DNA of 64,000 nt from an uncultured Microbacterium sp. (lineage in GTDB: Bacteria; Actinomycetota; Actinomycetes; Actinomycetales; Microbacteriaceae). Below the pieces are notes generated by a model, which worked only from the letters and a program-made list of their open reading frames with translations, was not told the origin of the DNA and searched no databases. Position numbers and translations under genes: made by a program. The stretch spans positions 124,001 through 188,000 of the forward strand of contig NZ_CANKZA010000003.1 in the NCBI RefSeq assembly GCF_947488465.1, written 5' to 3'. Positions 1 through 8,525 of the stretch are shown here, in pieces. The stretch's first letter is position 1; each line of letters starts with the position of its first letter.

Positions 1-7
1 TGGGACG

Positions 8-745
8 GTGACAGCCGAAACGCTTCCTGACCTGTCCGCCTACGACGGGGTCCTGTTCGATCTGGATGGGGTCCTCACACCGACCGCCGATGTGCACATG
101 CACGCCTGGCAGACGATGTTCACCGAGCTGTTCTCCGCATGGGGGATCGAGCCGGCGTACACCGACGAGGACTATTTCCGCTACCTCGACGGCAAACAGC
201 GCTACGACGGCGTTGCCAGCCTGCTGCGCTCTCGCGATGTCGAGGTGCCCTGGGGTGATCCGACCGACGAGCCTACCGCCGACACCGTCTGCGGCATCGG
301 CAACCGCAAGAACGCCGTCTTCTCCCGTGTGCTGCGCACCGAGGGAATCGCGCCCTATCCGGGATCGCTCGCGCTGGTTGACCGCCTCATCGCCCTCGGC
401 GTGCCGATCGGCGTCGTGTCGAGCTCCAAGAATGCCGAAGAGGTACTGACCGTCGCGGGCATCCGCGACCGCTTCCCGGTCGTGATGGACGGCGTCGTCG
501 CCGCGCGCGAAGGCCTGCGGTCCAAGCCCGAACCGGACATGTTCGCGGCCGGTGCACGGATGCTGGGCGTCGACCCCGCGCGCAGCGCTGCTGTCGAAGA
601 TGCGCATTCCGGGGTGGCCTCGGCATCCGCCGCCGGCTTCCAACTCGTCGTCGGCGTCGATCGTGGCGCGGGCGCGCAGGCGCTCCTCGACCTCGGCGCA
701 CACGTCGTCGTGGACGACCTCGGTGCATTCATGGAGGAGAAGTGA
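8..745 (+). CDS. pgmB: HAD-family beta-phosphoglucomutase
   Basis: Predicted to interconvert beta-glucose 1-phosphate and glucose 6-phosphate in the cytoplasm. All four HAD motifs are visible: FDLDGVL near residue 18 (nucleophile Asp), VVSSSKN in motif II, KPEPDMF in motif III and VEDAHSG in motif IV. The length (245 aa) fits HAD subfamily IA with an alpha-helical cap. Translation starts at a GTG close to the window edge, so a slightly more upstream start cannot be excluded. The stop codon overlaps the ATG of the GH65 gene. That enzyme would release the beta-glucose 1-phosphate this mutase uses, so the two form a disaccharide-phosphorolysis operon. Function is by family plus context. Confidence 0.9.
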   Translation: MTAETLPDLSAYDGVLFDLDGVLTPTADVHMHAWQTMFTELFSAWGIEPAYTDEDYFRYLDGKQRYDGVASLLRSRDVEVPWGDPTDEPTADTVCGIGNRKNAVFSRVLRTEGIAPYPGSLALVDRLIALGVPIGVVSSSKNAEEVLTVAGIRDRFPVVMDGVVAAREGLRSKPEPDMFAAGARMLGVDPARSAAVEDAHSGVASASAAGFQLVVGVDRGAGAQALLDLGAHVVVDDLGAFMEEK

Positions 746-3279
746 TGGATCGCGACCGTTTCCCGATCGACCCCTGGCGTCTCGTCGAGAAGAGGTTCAG
801 CCTCGACGACGCCGGCGTCACCGAAACGCTTTTCTCCGTCGGCAACGGATACCTCGGACTCCGCGGAAACCAGCCCGAGGGCCGCCACGAGCACGAGCAC
901 GGCACGTTCATCAACGGGTTCCACGAGACGTTCCCGATTCGGCACGCTGAGCAGGCTTATGGGTTCGCCGAGGTCGGCCAGACGATCGTCAACGCCCCGG
1001 ACGCGAAGATCATGCGGGTGTACGTCGACGACGAACCGCTGTCGTTCGATGTCGCCGACGTCCGCGAGTACGAGCGCGTGCTCGATATGCGCACGGGCGT
1101 CTTGACTCGGCATGTGCGCTGGACGACACCGAGCGGCAAAGACGTCCTCATCGACTTCGAACGGATGGTCTCGTTCGAAGACAAGCACCTGGCCGTGCAG
1201 CGCGTCTCGGTGACGGTGATCGGCGCGGATGCCGCAGTCGCGATCAGCTGTCAGATGATCAATCGCCAGGACGGCGAGGATGTCTACGGCGGTGCCCCGC
1301 CCGGTCGCGCCCGGAAGGCAGGGTTCGACCCGCGACGCGCGGAGAAGATCGATGAGCGGGTGCTCCACTCCGAGGAATACTGGCAGGACGGGCAACGCTC
1401 GGCGCTGGCGTATCGAGTTGCGGCGTCCGGGATGACGCTGTCGGTCGTCGCGGATCACGTCATCGAGACCGAGAACGACTACTCGGCGCGCACCTCGATC
1501 GACCCCGACATCGCCAAGAACATCTTCCGCGTGCAGGCGAAAGCGGGTGTTCCGACCACGGTCACGAAGGTCGTGGCCTATCACACGTCGCGCGGTGTCC
1601 CCGGGCGCGAGCTCGTCGACCGCGGACGCCGGGCACTGGACCGGGTGTCGGCCGAGGGCGCGCAGGTGCAGTTCGACCGGCAGACCGAATGGATGGCGGC
1701 CTTCTGGGACCGATCCGACATCGTCATCCAGGGCCATGATGACCTCCAGCAGGCGACGCGCTGGTGCCTCTTGCAGTTGGCGCAGGCTGCCGCGCGCGCC
1801 GATGGGCAAGGTGTCCCCGCGAAGGGGGTGTCGGGCTCGGGCTACAGCGGACACTACTTCTGGGACACCGAGATCTACGTGCTGCCGTTCCTCATGTACA
1901 CGACGCCGCAGTGGGCCCGCAACGCGCTGCGGATGCGGTACCTCATGCTCCCCGCAGGGCGGAAGCGCGCCGCACAGCTCAACGAGGCCGGAGCGCTGTT
2001 CCCGTGGCGCACGATCAACGGTGAAGAGGCGTCGGCCTATTACGCCGCCGGTACCGCGCAGTACCACATCAACGCAGACGTCAGCTTTGCGCTCGCGAAG
2101 TACGTGCGGGCGACCGGTGACATCGATTTCCTCCACCGGGAGGGCGTCGACATCGCCGTCGAGACAGCGCGGCTGTGGTCGACGCTCGGATTCTGGCGCT
2201 TCTCCGAGTCGGGCGACATGGAGAGCTTCCACATCCACGGCGTGACGGGGCCGGACGAGTACACGACGGTCGTCAACGACAATCTGTTCACGAATGTGAT
2301 GGCGCGCTTCAACCTGCGTTTTGCTGCGCGGGTCGTCCGCGAAATGGCCGAGACGGTGCCCGAGGCGTACGCCCTGATGGTCGACCGTCTGGGTCTTGGC
2401 GAGGCCGAAGCCGACGGGTGGGAGTCGGCGGCCGAGGCGATGCATATTCCGTACAGCGATGCCCTCGGCATCCACCCGCAGGATGCGATCTTCCTCGAGC
2501 GGGAAGTCTGGGATCTCGAGAACACTCCACCTGAGCAGCGGCCCCTGTTGCTGCACTTCCACCCGCTCGTGATCTACCGCTACCAGGTGCTCAAGCAGGC
2601 CGATGTCGTGCTCGCGCTGTTCCTGCAGGGCAACCACTTCACCGATGAGGAGAAACTGGCCGACTTCGAATACTACGACCCGCTCACGACGGGCGACTCG
2701 ACGCTGTCCGCCGTCGTGCAGTCGATTCTGGCGGCGGAGGTGGGCTATCAGGATCTGGCTCTGGAGTATTTCGCGCAGTCGATCTTCGTCGACCTGGGTG
2801 ACCTTCACCACAATGCCGCGGACGGCGTGCACGTCGCCTCGGCCGGTGGCGTGTGGACGGCGCTCGTGTCCGGCTTCGGTGGCATGCGCGATCACTTCGG
2901 TGAACTCACGTTCGACCCGCGGTTGCCCGCCGACTGGCCTTCGCTGTCATTCGCGCTGAACTGGCAGGGGACGCAGTTGCGCGTGACGGTGACCGCCGAT
3001 GCGCTCGAGGTCGTCGCCGGGCCGGGCGAGCCGGTGAGCTTCATGGTCAGGAATGCGTCGTACGTGGTCGGCGGAGGCGAGACTGTCACGGTACGCCTGC
3101 ACGGACAGGGGCCCGTGCTGCACGGCCGTCCGACGCTCGAGGACCTCGGCGAGTCACTTCGCGAGGACGGCACGCTGCTGTCGGCGTCGGTCCCGACGAT
3201 GACGACCTCGATCCCGGTGATCACCGGCAGCATGCCGATCATCACTGGCGACGACGGAAACCTCGGCGTCGACACCTGA
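745..3279 (+). CDS. Glycoside hydrolase family 65 disaccharide phosphorylase (maltose/trehalose/kojibiose type)
   Basis: A cytoplasmic inverting phosphorylase that would split an alpha-glucosyl disaccharide with phosphate to glucose plus beta-glucose 1-phosphate. An N-terminal beta-sandwich is followed by the (alpha/alpha)6 barrel. The GH65 signature TGPDEY places the general acid at Glu505, and the substrate-pocket motif SGHYFWDTEIY is near residue 370. The length (844 aa) is normal for GH65, with a slightly extended Thr/Ile/Pro-rich C-terminus. ATG 745 is preferred to the in-frame GTG at 742 because GGAGGA at 734-739 is properly spaced from it. The start overlaps the pgmB stop, so the two are translationally coupled. 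Which disaccharide is used cannot be read from sequence alone. Confidence 0.93.
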   Translation: MDRDRFPIDPWRLVEKRFSLDDAGVTETLFSVGNGYLGLRGNQPEGRHEHEHGTFINGFHETFPIRHAEQAYGFAEVGQTIVNAPDAKIMRVYVDDEPLSFDVADVREYERVLDMRTGVLTRHVRWTTPSGKDVLIDFERMVSFEDKHLAVQRVSVTVIGADAAVAISCQMINRQDGEDVYGGAPPGRARKAGFDPRRAEKIDERVLHSEEYWQDGQRSALAYRVAASGMTLSVVADHVIETENDYSARTSIDPDIAKNIFRVQAKAGVPTTVTKVVAYHTSRGVPGRELVDRGRRALDRVSAEGAQVQFDRQTEWMAAFWDRSDIVIQGHDDLQQATRWCLLQLAQAAARADGQGVPAKGVSGSGYSGHYFWDTEIYVLPFLMYTTPQWARNALRMRYLMLPAGRKRAAQLNEAGALFPWRTINGEEASAYYAAGTAQYHINADVSFALAKYVRATGDIDFLHREGVDIAVETARLWSTLGFWRFSESGDMESFHIHGVTGPDEYTTVVNDNLFTNVMARFNLRFAARVVREMAETVPEAYALMVDRLGLGEAEADGWESAAEAMHIPYSDALGIHPQDAIFLEREVWDLENTPPEQRPLLLHFHPLVIYRYQVLKQADVVLALFLQGNHFTDEEKLADFEYYDPLTTGDSTLSAVVQSILAAEVGYQDLALEYFAQSIFVDLGDLHHNAADGVHVASAGGVWTALVSGFGGMRDHFGELTFDPRLPADWPSLSFALNWQGTQLRVTVTADALEVVAGPGEPVSFMVRNASYVVGGGETVTVRLHGQGPVLHGRPTLEDLGESLREDGTLLSASVPTMTTSIPVITGSMPIITGDDGNLGVDT

Positions 3280-3291
3280 CCGCGCGAGGGA

Positions 3292-4029
3292 TCAGTGCAC
3301 GTCGCGACGAGCGAGCGAGGCTCCGCCCGCCACCAGAGCGACCAGCGACCATCCGAAAACGACCGCGACGGCCGCCACGGTGTCGAGGGCGGCGACGTCG
3401 CCGAGAGCGACGTCGCCGAGGTCGAAGCCGAATGCCGTGAGCATCGCGGGGAGCGGGAACCACACGGCTCCCGGCCCCCAGAATGTGGTCAGCAGCAGGC
3501 CGACGCTGAGCGAGAGCGGCGCCACGAACAGCGCGATCAGATGGTGCTGGACCAGCAGTCCGACGCTCAGCCCCCACAGGGCGGCTGTCGCGCCCAGCGC
3601 GGCGGCGAGGGCGGTCGATGACAGGTCCACCGCGAGGCCGCCCAGGGACGGTGCCAGAGCGATGCGGCCGCCGAGGACCGTTGCCACGGCGATGACTCCG
3701 CCGCCGAGCGCCGTCCACGGCACTCGACCGGCGAGATGGGCCCATCGGGGTTGCACGGTCAGTCGTTGCGCGACCACTCCGTTGCGTCTATCGCTCGTGT
3801 AGCGGAAGGAGCCGTAGATCGCCGCCATGAGGGCTCCGTACGTGGCCATGACCGGGTCGAAGGGCGCGAGGAGGCGGGCGCGGACCTCCACCGGCGCGCT
3901 GGAGATTTCGGCCGGCACGCTGGTGATGAGCGAGAGCGCCATCGTGAACGCAGCGACGCCCACGCCCAGCAGCACGACATCCCGCGCGAAGCTCCTCGAC
4001 TGCGCCGCCAGGGCCTGACGGAGGATCAT
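3292..4029 (-). CDS. ABC transporter permease, daptide cluster (second permease)
   Basis: Integral membrane protein of 245 aa with about six hydrophobic segments, beginning with a helix around residues 17-37 and ending with a hydrophobic stretch before SLARRDVH. It is the last gene of the minus-strand RiPP operon. Its ATG overlaps the stop of the first permease (ATGA at 4026-4029), so the two permeases and the upstream ATPase are probably made together. The likely role is export of the modified peptide, or self-protection, as a heteromeric ABC-2-type transporter. I see no peptidase domain. The substrate is inferred from operon position only. Confidence 0.8.
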   Translation of the reverse strand: MILRQALAAQSRSFARDVVLLGVGVAAFTMALSLITSVPAEISSAPVEVRARLLAPFDPVMATYGALMAAIYGSFRYTSDRRNGVVAQRLTVQPRWAHLAGRVPWTALGGGVIAVATVLGGRIALAPSLGGLAVDLSSTALAAALGATAALWGLSVGLLVQHHLIALFVAPLSLSVGLLLTTFWGPGAVWFPLPAMLTAFGFDLGDVALGDVAALDTVAAVAVVFGWSLVALVAGGASLARRDVH

Positions 4030-4754
4030 GCTACGCGGCGACGGCCGAGGAACCAGGCGGCCACCACGAACACCACGGTCCACGCGAGCGCGATGCAGGC
4101 GCCGGCTGCCGACGACAGGAGATGACCCTGATACTCCGGGACGCCGATGGCGGCGATCGCCATTCCCGGGGAGAATCGCGCGAGATCCGGTGACGTCCTG
4201 ATCAGGGCGAACTCGATCAGAATCGGGAACGCGAGCACGGCCGCCGCGCCGATGTAGTAGTTGCGCGTGATCCATCCCACCGCCCCGCCGATGAGCGCAC
4301 CCGGAACGACGCCGATGAGTGCGCCGGCGTAGACCTGGACGCCGGGCTGGGTGAGCGTGAAGGTGCGACCCTCCTGGCTCAGCACGATGAGCACCACGAC
4401 CGTCCAGCCGATGCACACACCGACGGTGATCCAGAGCGCCGCCATCACGCCGGCGACCATCTTCCCCCAGAATGCGCGGCGGAACCCGACCTCGGTCAGC
4501 GTCCTGTCCATCGATGCGTAGTACCACTCGCGGGTCACGGCGTACGCACCCGCGAACGCCGCGGTGACGAAGGACCACGCGAGCGGCTGCAGTAGGCGAG
4601 CGGTCGCCGCCGAGTCGTCCAGGCCGCTCAGATCGGTGAGCGAGGGGTCCGAGGTGAGGACGGCGACGGGGACGAAGATTGCGAGGACGTAGGTGGCCCA
4701 GAGCGAGAGCCCGCTGACCGCGCGCAACGCCTCGCTGCGGATGGCCGCGATCAC
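4026..4754 (-). CDS. ABC transporter permease, daptide cluster (first permease)
   Basis: A 242-aa membrane protein with about six hydrophobic helices, the first near residues 15-37 and the last a long C-terminal one before WFLGRRRVA. It starts at a GTG overlapping the stop of the ATPase gene (GTGA at 4751-4754), which fixes the start. ABC-2-like organisation (separate ATPase plus two permeases) is common for lantibiotic-type immunity and export systems. By position it should move the daptide product or protect the producer. Confidence 0.82.
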   Translation of the reverse strand: MIAAIRSEALRAVSGLSLWATYVLAIFVPVAVLTSDPSLTDLSGLDDSAATARLLQPLAWSFVTAAFAGAYAVTREWYYASMDRTLTEVGFRRAFWGKMVAGVMAALWITVGVCIGWTVVVLIVLSQEGRTFTLTQPGVQVYAGALIGVVPGALIGGAVGWITRNYYIGAAAVLAFPILIEFALIRTSPDLARFSPGMAIAAIGVPEYQGHLLSSAAGACIALAWTVVFVVAAWFLGRRRVA

Positions 4755-5467
4755 GAGCGACGCCCTTCCACGAGGTCGAAGTATCGGTCCTCCAACGAGT
4801 CGGCGGTGTCCGTCACCAGGTCGCGTAGCCTCCCGGAGAACAAGGCCTCCCGCTTGATCACCACCACATCGTCGACGATCTGCTCGAGCTCGGCCAACTG
4901 GTGACTGGAGATCAGCACCGTGCCGCCGAGTTCGACGTAGGTGCGCAGATGGCGACGGAGCCATCGGATCCCATCGGGGTCGAGCCCGTTGGCCGGCTCG
5001 TCGAGGATGAGGGTGCGGGGGGAGCCGACCAGCGCAGCCGCCAGACCGAGACGCTGGGCCATGCCCGTGGAGAACGTCTTCACCCGTCGGCCGCCCACGT
5101 CGTGAAGGCCGACCTCTTCGAGGACCTCGTCGACACGTCGGCGTGGAGCCCCTGCCGCGAGGCGCACGATGTCCAGGTGCCGACGAGCGGTTAATCCCAC
5201 TTCGAATCCGAACCCGTCCATGTGCACGCCCACGTGCGAGGCGGGGTTGTGCAGCGCCGAGAACGGCGCACCGTCGATGGTCGCGACCCCGCTCGTGGGT
5301 CGGATCAGTCCCACGATTGCGCGCAGCGTCGTCGACTTGCCGGCGCCGTTGGGCCCGAGCAATCCCACGATCGAGCCGCGGGGGACGACGAACGACAAGT
5401 CTCGGACGGCCGTCGTGTGTCCATAGTTCTTCGTGAGGTTTCTGACCTCGATCGCATTGTCGACCAT
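4751..5467 (-). CDS. ABC transporter ATP-binding protein, daptide cluster
   Basis: Cytoplasmic ATPase of 238 aa. The Walker A motif GLLGPNGAGKST is near residues 35-46. The signature region reads FSTGMAQRLGL (STGM in place of LSGGQ, usual in the BcrA/CcmA-like subfamily), and Walker B is LILDEPANGLDP. It starts 3 bp after the stop of the membrane protease gene and overlaps the following permease gene, within one minus-strand operon. It should energise the two permeases downstream. Export or immunity for the RiPP is inferred from context. Confidence 0.92.
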   Translation of the reverse strand: MVDNAIEVRNLTKNYGHTTAVRDLSFVVPRGSIVGLLGPNGAGKSTTLRAIVGLIRPTSGVATIDGAPFSALHNPASHVGVHMDGFGFEVGLTARRHLDIVRLAAGAPRRRVDEVLEEVGLHDVGGRRVKTFSTGMAQRLGLAAALVGSPRTLILDEPANGLDPDGIRWLRRHLRTYVELGGTVLISSHQLAELEQIVDDVVVIKREALFSGRLRDLVTDTADSLEDRYFDLVEGRRS

Positions 5468-5470
5468 TGC

Positions 5471-7165
5471 TCATCCCTGCCTTACGTCGCTGTGTTGGTT
5501 GAAGATTTCGGCAAGCGGCCGTGCCACCGCGGATTCCCAGACTGCCTGCCACAGGTTGGTGATCCCGAGCTCGATCCGGGCCTGTCCTGTCGAAGGCAGC
5601 CCCGCAGTTTCCAGAGACCGCTGCGCGATCCCGATCACCGTGGCCGGCACCTCGGCGCCGCCCGCGGTCACGGGGAAGAGGACGTCGAGCGGAACCGAGG
5701 TCGGCGCTGTCTCCCGGGCGGCGAGGGTCGCCTCGCCGACGGGGACGTTGACGAGGATCCCGTTGGTCAAGAGCGCGACGTCGGCGCCATCCGGGATGTC
5801 CGCGTCCGCGCGGGTTCCGCCCTGGACGAGGACGATTTCCGAGCCGGTCGCTGAGAATCCTGCCGTCGTTGTCGAGGGCACCGAGATGCACAGCCCCGCC
5901 ATGACGACCGCGATCACGACCAGCAGGTTGACCGCGATGAACCGCCAGGTGGATACGCCCGCCCGCCATGCATTGCGCACGCCCCGGAGCAGGATCGCGA
6001 CGCCCATGGCGAGAACGGCGCCTTCGATCGCGAGCACGAGGAATGCCAGCACGGGGCCGCCGCTGGCCAGCGCGCTCTGGATGCGCATGATCGCGAACAC
6101 GACGAGGACCACCGGTGCCAGCGTGCTCGCCATTCCAAAGCTCGCGCTCCACCAGCGGTCCAGCCGCTTCGGAGCGGGAGCAGTGCCGTAGAGGACACCG
6201 GTGAGCCAACGAGTGAAGTCTCGTTTCGACCGGTCGCGCAGATTGGGCTCGTCGAGGGCGCTCATCAGCGCGATGTATCCGTCGAAACGTATGAACGGAA
6301 TCAGGTTGACGAGGACGATGCCGAAGCAGGATGCGCCCAGCAGTAGAAGGATCTGGCGCCCGATACCGTCGGCGACGAAGAGGGCGGCGATGGTGAAGGC
6401 CGACCCCAGCACGGCATGCACCGTGGGACCCGCCAGGGCGACCCCCACCCGCTGCCAGCGATCCTCGAGCCGCCAGCCGTCGGTCACATCGACGAAGAAG
6501 GCCGGCGTGAGGTAAAACAGCATGAATCCGGCGCGGCGAGGCGTCCCGCCGAATCGGGTCAGGGTGACCCCGTGTGCGCCCTCGTGGAGGAGCGTCATCA
6601 CGGACTGCACGATGAGGACCACGACGAGTCCGAGCAGCGGGACGGGCGATGCCAACAGGCGCGCCACATCCGTCGTCTGCAGCCCCATGGCGATCACGCC
6701 CAGGAGGACGATGGCAGGCACCAGCGCCCTCGTCGCCCGGCTGGAAAGCGGCCGGATGCCCCTGTCCAGCCATGCGAACATCGCCGGCGCTCTGAGCGTG
6801 GCGACCTGGAGGGTGAGCGGTGCCCGGTAGACGAATCGACCGGCAGGCTTGTGGTCAGCGCCTTCCATCAGCCCGTTGGACCGGAAGCGGTTGACCAGGG
6901 CGAGGAAATCCTGTTCTGGCACGTCGGCGGCGAAGCGGGCATGGAGGTCCCGCACGGCGCTCTGGCCGTCCATCGCAGAGAGCAGTTCGACCACAGGGGG
7001 TGACACGCGCGACACGGGCACCCCCGAGACCATCACGATCCGAGACGCTGCTCCGTCGGCCGGCTCGCCAAACGACACCGCCGCGCCGAGGGTGGGGCTG
7101 CTGTCCAGCTGCAGCTCGAGGTGGGCCCGCTTCGACCGGTGTGGGCCTGTCGTCATCTGGGTCAT
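5471..7165 (-). CDS. mpaP: Daptide-type intramembrane M50 metalloprotease
   Basis: A 564-aa polytopic protein. The first ~130 residues are soluble and resemble a PqqD/winged-helix-like domain. Membrane helices follow, with the zinc motif HEGAH (His194, Glu195, His198). A second motif, NLIPFIRFDGY near residue 280, should carry the Asp ligand of site-2 proteases. A soluble C-terminal region of about 150 aa includes a run of small beta-like segments. It starts by ATGA overlap with the methyltransferase stop. Members of this arrangement in RiPP clusters are thought to remove the leader from membrane-inserted precursors; the hydrophobic cores of the three precursors here suit an intramembrane enzyme. 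The cleavage role is inference. Confidence 0.87.
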   Translation of the reverse strand: MTQMTTGPHRSKRAHLELQLDSSPTLGAAVSFGEPADGAASRIVMVSGVPVSRVSPPVVELLSAMDGQSAVRDLHARFAADVPEQDFLALVNRFRSNGLMEGADHKPAGRFVYRAPLTLQVATLRAPAMFAWLDRGIRPLSSRATRALVPAIVLLGVIAMGLQTTDVARLLASPVPLLGLVVVLIVQSVMTLLHEGAHGVTLTRFGGTPRRAGFMLFYLTPAFFVDVTDGWRLEDRWQRVGVALAGPTVHAVLGSAFTIAALFVADGIGRQILLLLGASCFGIVLVNLIPFIRFDGYIALMSALDEPNLRDRSKRDFTRWLTGVLYGTAPAPKRLDRWWSASFGMASTLAPVVLVVFAIMRIQSALASGGPVLAFLVLAIEGAVLAMGVAILLRGVRNAWRAGVSTWRFIAVNLLVVIAVVMAGLCISVPSTTTAGFSATGSEIVLVQGGTRADADIPDGADVALLTNGILVNVPVGEATLAARETAPTSVPLDVLFPVTAGGAEVPATVIGIAQRSLETAGLPSTGQARIELGITNLWQAVWESAVARPLAEIFNQHSDVRQG

Positions 7166-7971
7166 GCGGATCGGTGCTCTCCGCGCAGCGACGTCTCGAG
7201 AAGGACGATGTCTGACCCTGCGTTCGCGCGCACGGGGTACACCCGCGGATCAGTGAAGCCCGCCTGTACGAGCTCAGCCCGAAGGATGTCGGCGTCGAGC
7301 ACTCGCAATCGGCTCGTCAGCACCGTCACTGTCCCGTTCCGGACGAAGTCAGCCGCGCGCGCCCAGTTCACGACACGCGCGGTGCCGTCGTCCACGATCT
7401 GCTGAGAGTAGAGGTACTCCTCCGCCCCGTCCGGACCGTCGACGGTGAAGCGCTGATCCTCGGTGACACGCAGGTGCGCTCCGGAGGAGGTCCCCGCGAT
7501 GGTGAGCGCGAAGATGCCGCCCTCTGCCAGATGTTCTCGAACGCTCGCGTACATCGCGATTCTGTCTTTCGCGTCGAGGAGCGTGATCGAGGTCGCGCCG
7601 ATGATGATCAGTTCGTACCGCCGCTCGAGTGCGAAGGAGCGCATATCCGCCACGACGCAGTCCAGGAGCGGGTTGCCGGCGATCTCTCCCTCCAGCCGCG
7701 ACAACATGTCCGCAGACAGATCCACGGCAGTGACCCGCGTGCCGCAGCGGACGAGCGGGATCGCCAGTCGTCCGCTGCCCGCGGCGAGATCGAGAACCGC
7801 TCCGCCGGCACTCCGGGCGAGCGCCAAGACCTCCCGTACTTCCGAGCGGTCCGAGCCGACGAGCCGGTCGTAGAACGCGGCGCCGTCGCCTTCATAGAGG
7901 TCCTGCACGCGGGGGACCGCGTTGAACTCCGCGAGCTGCGCGGCGACAGACTCGGTGATGCCGACTGTCAT
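7162..7971 (-). CDS. mpaM: Daptide-type SAM-dependent N-methyltransferase
   Basis: Class I methyltransferase of 269 aa. The SAM-binding glycine motif VLDLAAGSGRLAIPL is near residue 60, followed by the acidic VTAVDLSADML and the motif around CVVADMRSF. In daptide pathways the methyltransferase dimethylates the new C-terminal amine. ATG 7971 is preceded by an AAGGAC ribosome binding site about 5-10 bp upstream, and the coding sequence begins just after the third precursor gene. The stop overlaps the protease start. Family assignment rests on the fold; the pathway role rests on the adjacent aminotransferase, dehydrogenase and precursors. Confidence 0.88.
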   Translation of the reverse strand: MTVGITESVAAQLAEFNAVPRVQDLYEGDGAAFYDRLVGSDRSEVREVLALARSAGGAVLDLAAGSGRLAIPLVRCGTRVTAVDLSADMLSRLEGEIAGNPLLDCVVADMRSFALERRYELIIIGATSITLLDAKDRIAMYASVREHLAEGGIFALTIAGTSSGAHLRVTEDQRFTVDGPDGAEEYLYSQQIVDDGTARVVNWARAADFVRNGTVTVLTSRLRVLDADILRAELVQAGFTDPRVYPVRANAGSDIVLLETSLRGEHRSA

Positions 7972-8039
7972 GAGATGTCCTTTCCTTGTCGTGCCCATGG
8001 GTGCGGGCGGCTCCAACTCCGCCCGCACCCGACGTCCTG

Positions 8040-8159
8040 CTACGTGGCGATCGCGACCGCGCCGCCGATGATCGCCACGATGTACCCCACGTGCTCCCAC
8101 CACTCGAGCGGCGTGTCCATCGCGTCGAGTTCGACGAATTCCAGTTGCAAGTCGTGCAT
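8040..8159 (-). CDS. mpaA: Daptide precursor peptide 1 (39 aa)
   Basis: A 39-residue peptide, too short for usual gene finders, with a strong ribosome binding site (GGGAGGTGA) 5 bp before the ATG. Residues 6-17 carry the shared leader motif LEFVELDAMDTP. The remaining 22 residues run from LEWWEHVGYIV to GGAVAIAT, a hydrophobic, helix-prone segment ending in Ala-Ile-Ala-Thr. A C-terminal Thr is the substrate expected for oxidative decarboxylation, transamination and dimethylation in daptides. It is the promoter-distal of three paralogous precursors, directly ahead of the methyltransferase gene. The leader/core boundary after the Pro is my inference from alignment of the three. Confidence 0.9.
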   Translation of the reverse strand: MHDLQLEFVELDAMDTPLEWWEHVGYIVAIIGGAVAIAT

Positions 8160-8203
8160 ATTTCACCTCCCTGAACGTTCGGACCGTGCCCGCGAGCTCC
8201 GCG

Positions 8204-8347
8204 TCACGTCAGGGCGATGAGCCCGATCAGCATGCCGACGGTCACGCCGCGCATCCAGTCAACGGCGTTGTCCGGCGCATCCATCGCGTCGAGTTCGGTG
8301 AATTCGAGTCTGTGCGCCGAATTGTCCATGACAAGTGTGTTGTTCAT
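8204..8347 (-). CDS. mpaA: Daptide precursor peptide 2 (47 aa)
   Basis: A 47-residue peptide with a GGGGGTGA ribosome binding site 4-5 bp before its ATG. Residues 14-25 carry LEFTELDAMDAP, matching the other two precursors. The last 22 residues begin DNAVDWMRG and end IGLIALT. It has the longest N-terminal extension of the three and a core quite different from its sisters except for hydrophobicity and the terminal Thr. The middle gene of the precursor triplet; each is separated from the next by about 45 bp. Substrate status is inferred from motif, position and the C-terminal Thr. Confidence 0.9.
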   Translation of the reverse strand: MNNTLVMDNSAHRLEFTELDAMDAPDNAVDWMRGVTVGMLIGLIALT

Positions 8348-8392
8348 ATTTCACCCCCTTTTCTTTTCACGTGTTTCCACCTGCCATTCGAT

Positions 8393-8521
8393 CTATGTAG
8401 CAGCGACGATGCCGATAATTCCGAGGCCGACGATCACTCCCTGATAGAAGCTCTCCCAACTCGGCGCTTCCATTGCGTCGAGTTCTTCGAACTCGAGGCT
8501 CATGACAGCGGTACTTTCCAT
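8393..8521 (-). CDS. mpaA: Daptide precursor peptide 3 (42 aa)
   Basis: A 42-residue peptide whose ATG lies only 4 bp beyond the stop codon of the dehydrogenase gene. Its GAGGGGGTGA ribosome binding site overlaps that stop, so it should be translationally coupled. Residues 9-20 are LEFEELDAMEAP. The final 22 residues start SWESFYQGV and end GIVAAT. First of the three precursors in transcription order. Leader identity with the other two is nearly complete, whereas the core has diverged, as expected of a multi-product RiPP. Confidence 0.9.
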   Translation of the reverse strand: MESTAVMSLEFEELDAMEAPSWESFYQGVIVGLGIIGIVAAT

Positions 8522-8525
8522 GTAT

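Noticed and set aside
355..2895. 846-aa minus-strand open frame opposite the GH65 gene
   Set aside because: Arg/His/Asp-rich antisense shadow with no domain logic; GC-rich third positions keep such frames open.
4026..6773. 915-aa minus-strand frame that would fuse the permease to upstream sequence
   Set aside because: Only the last 242 residues are a membrane protein; the rest is out-of-frame reading of the ATPase and protease genes.
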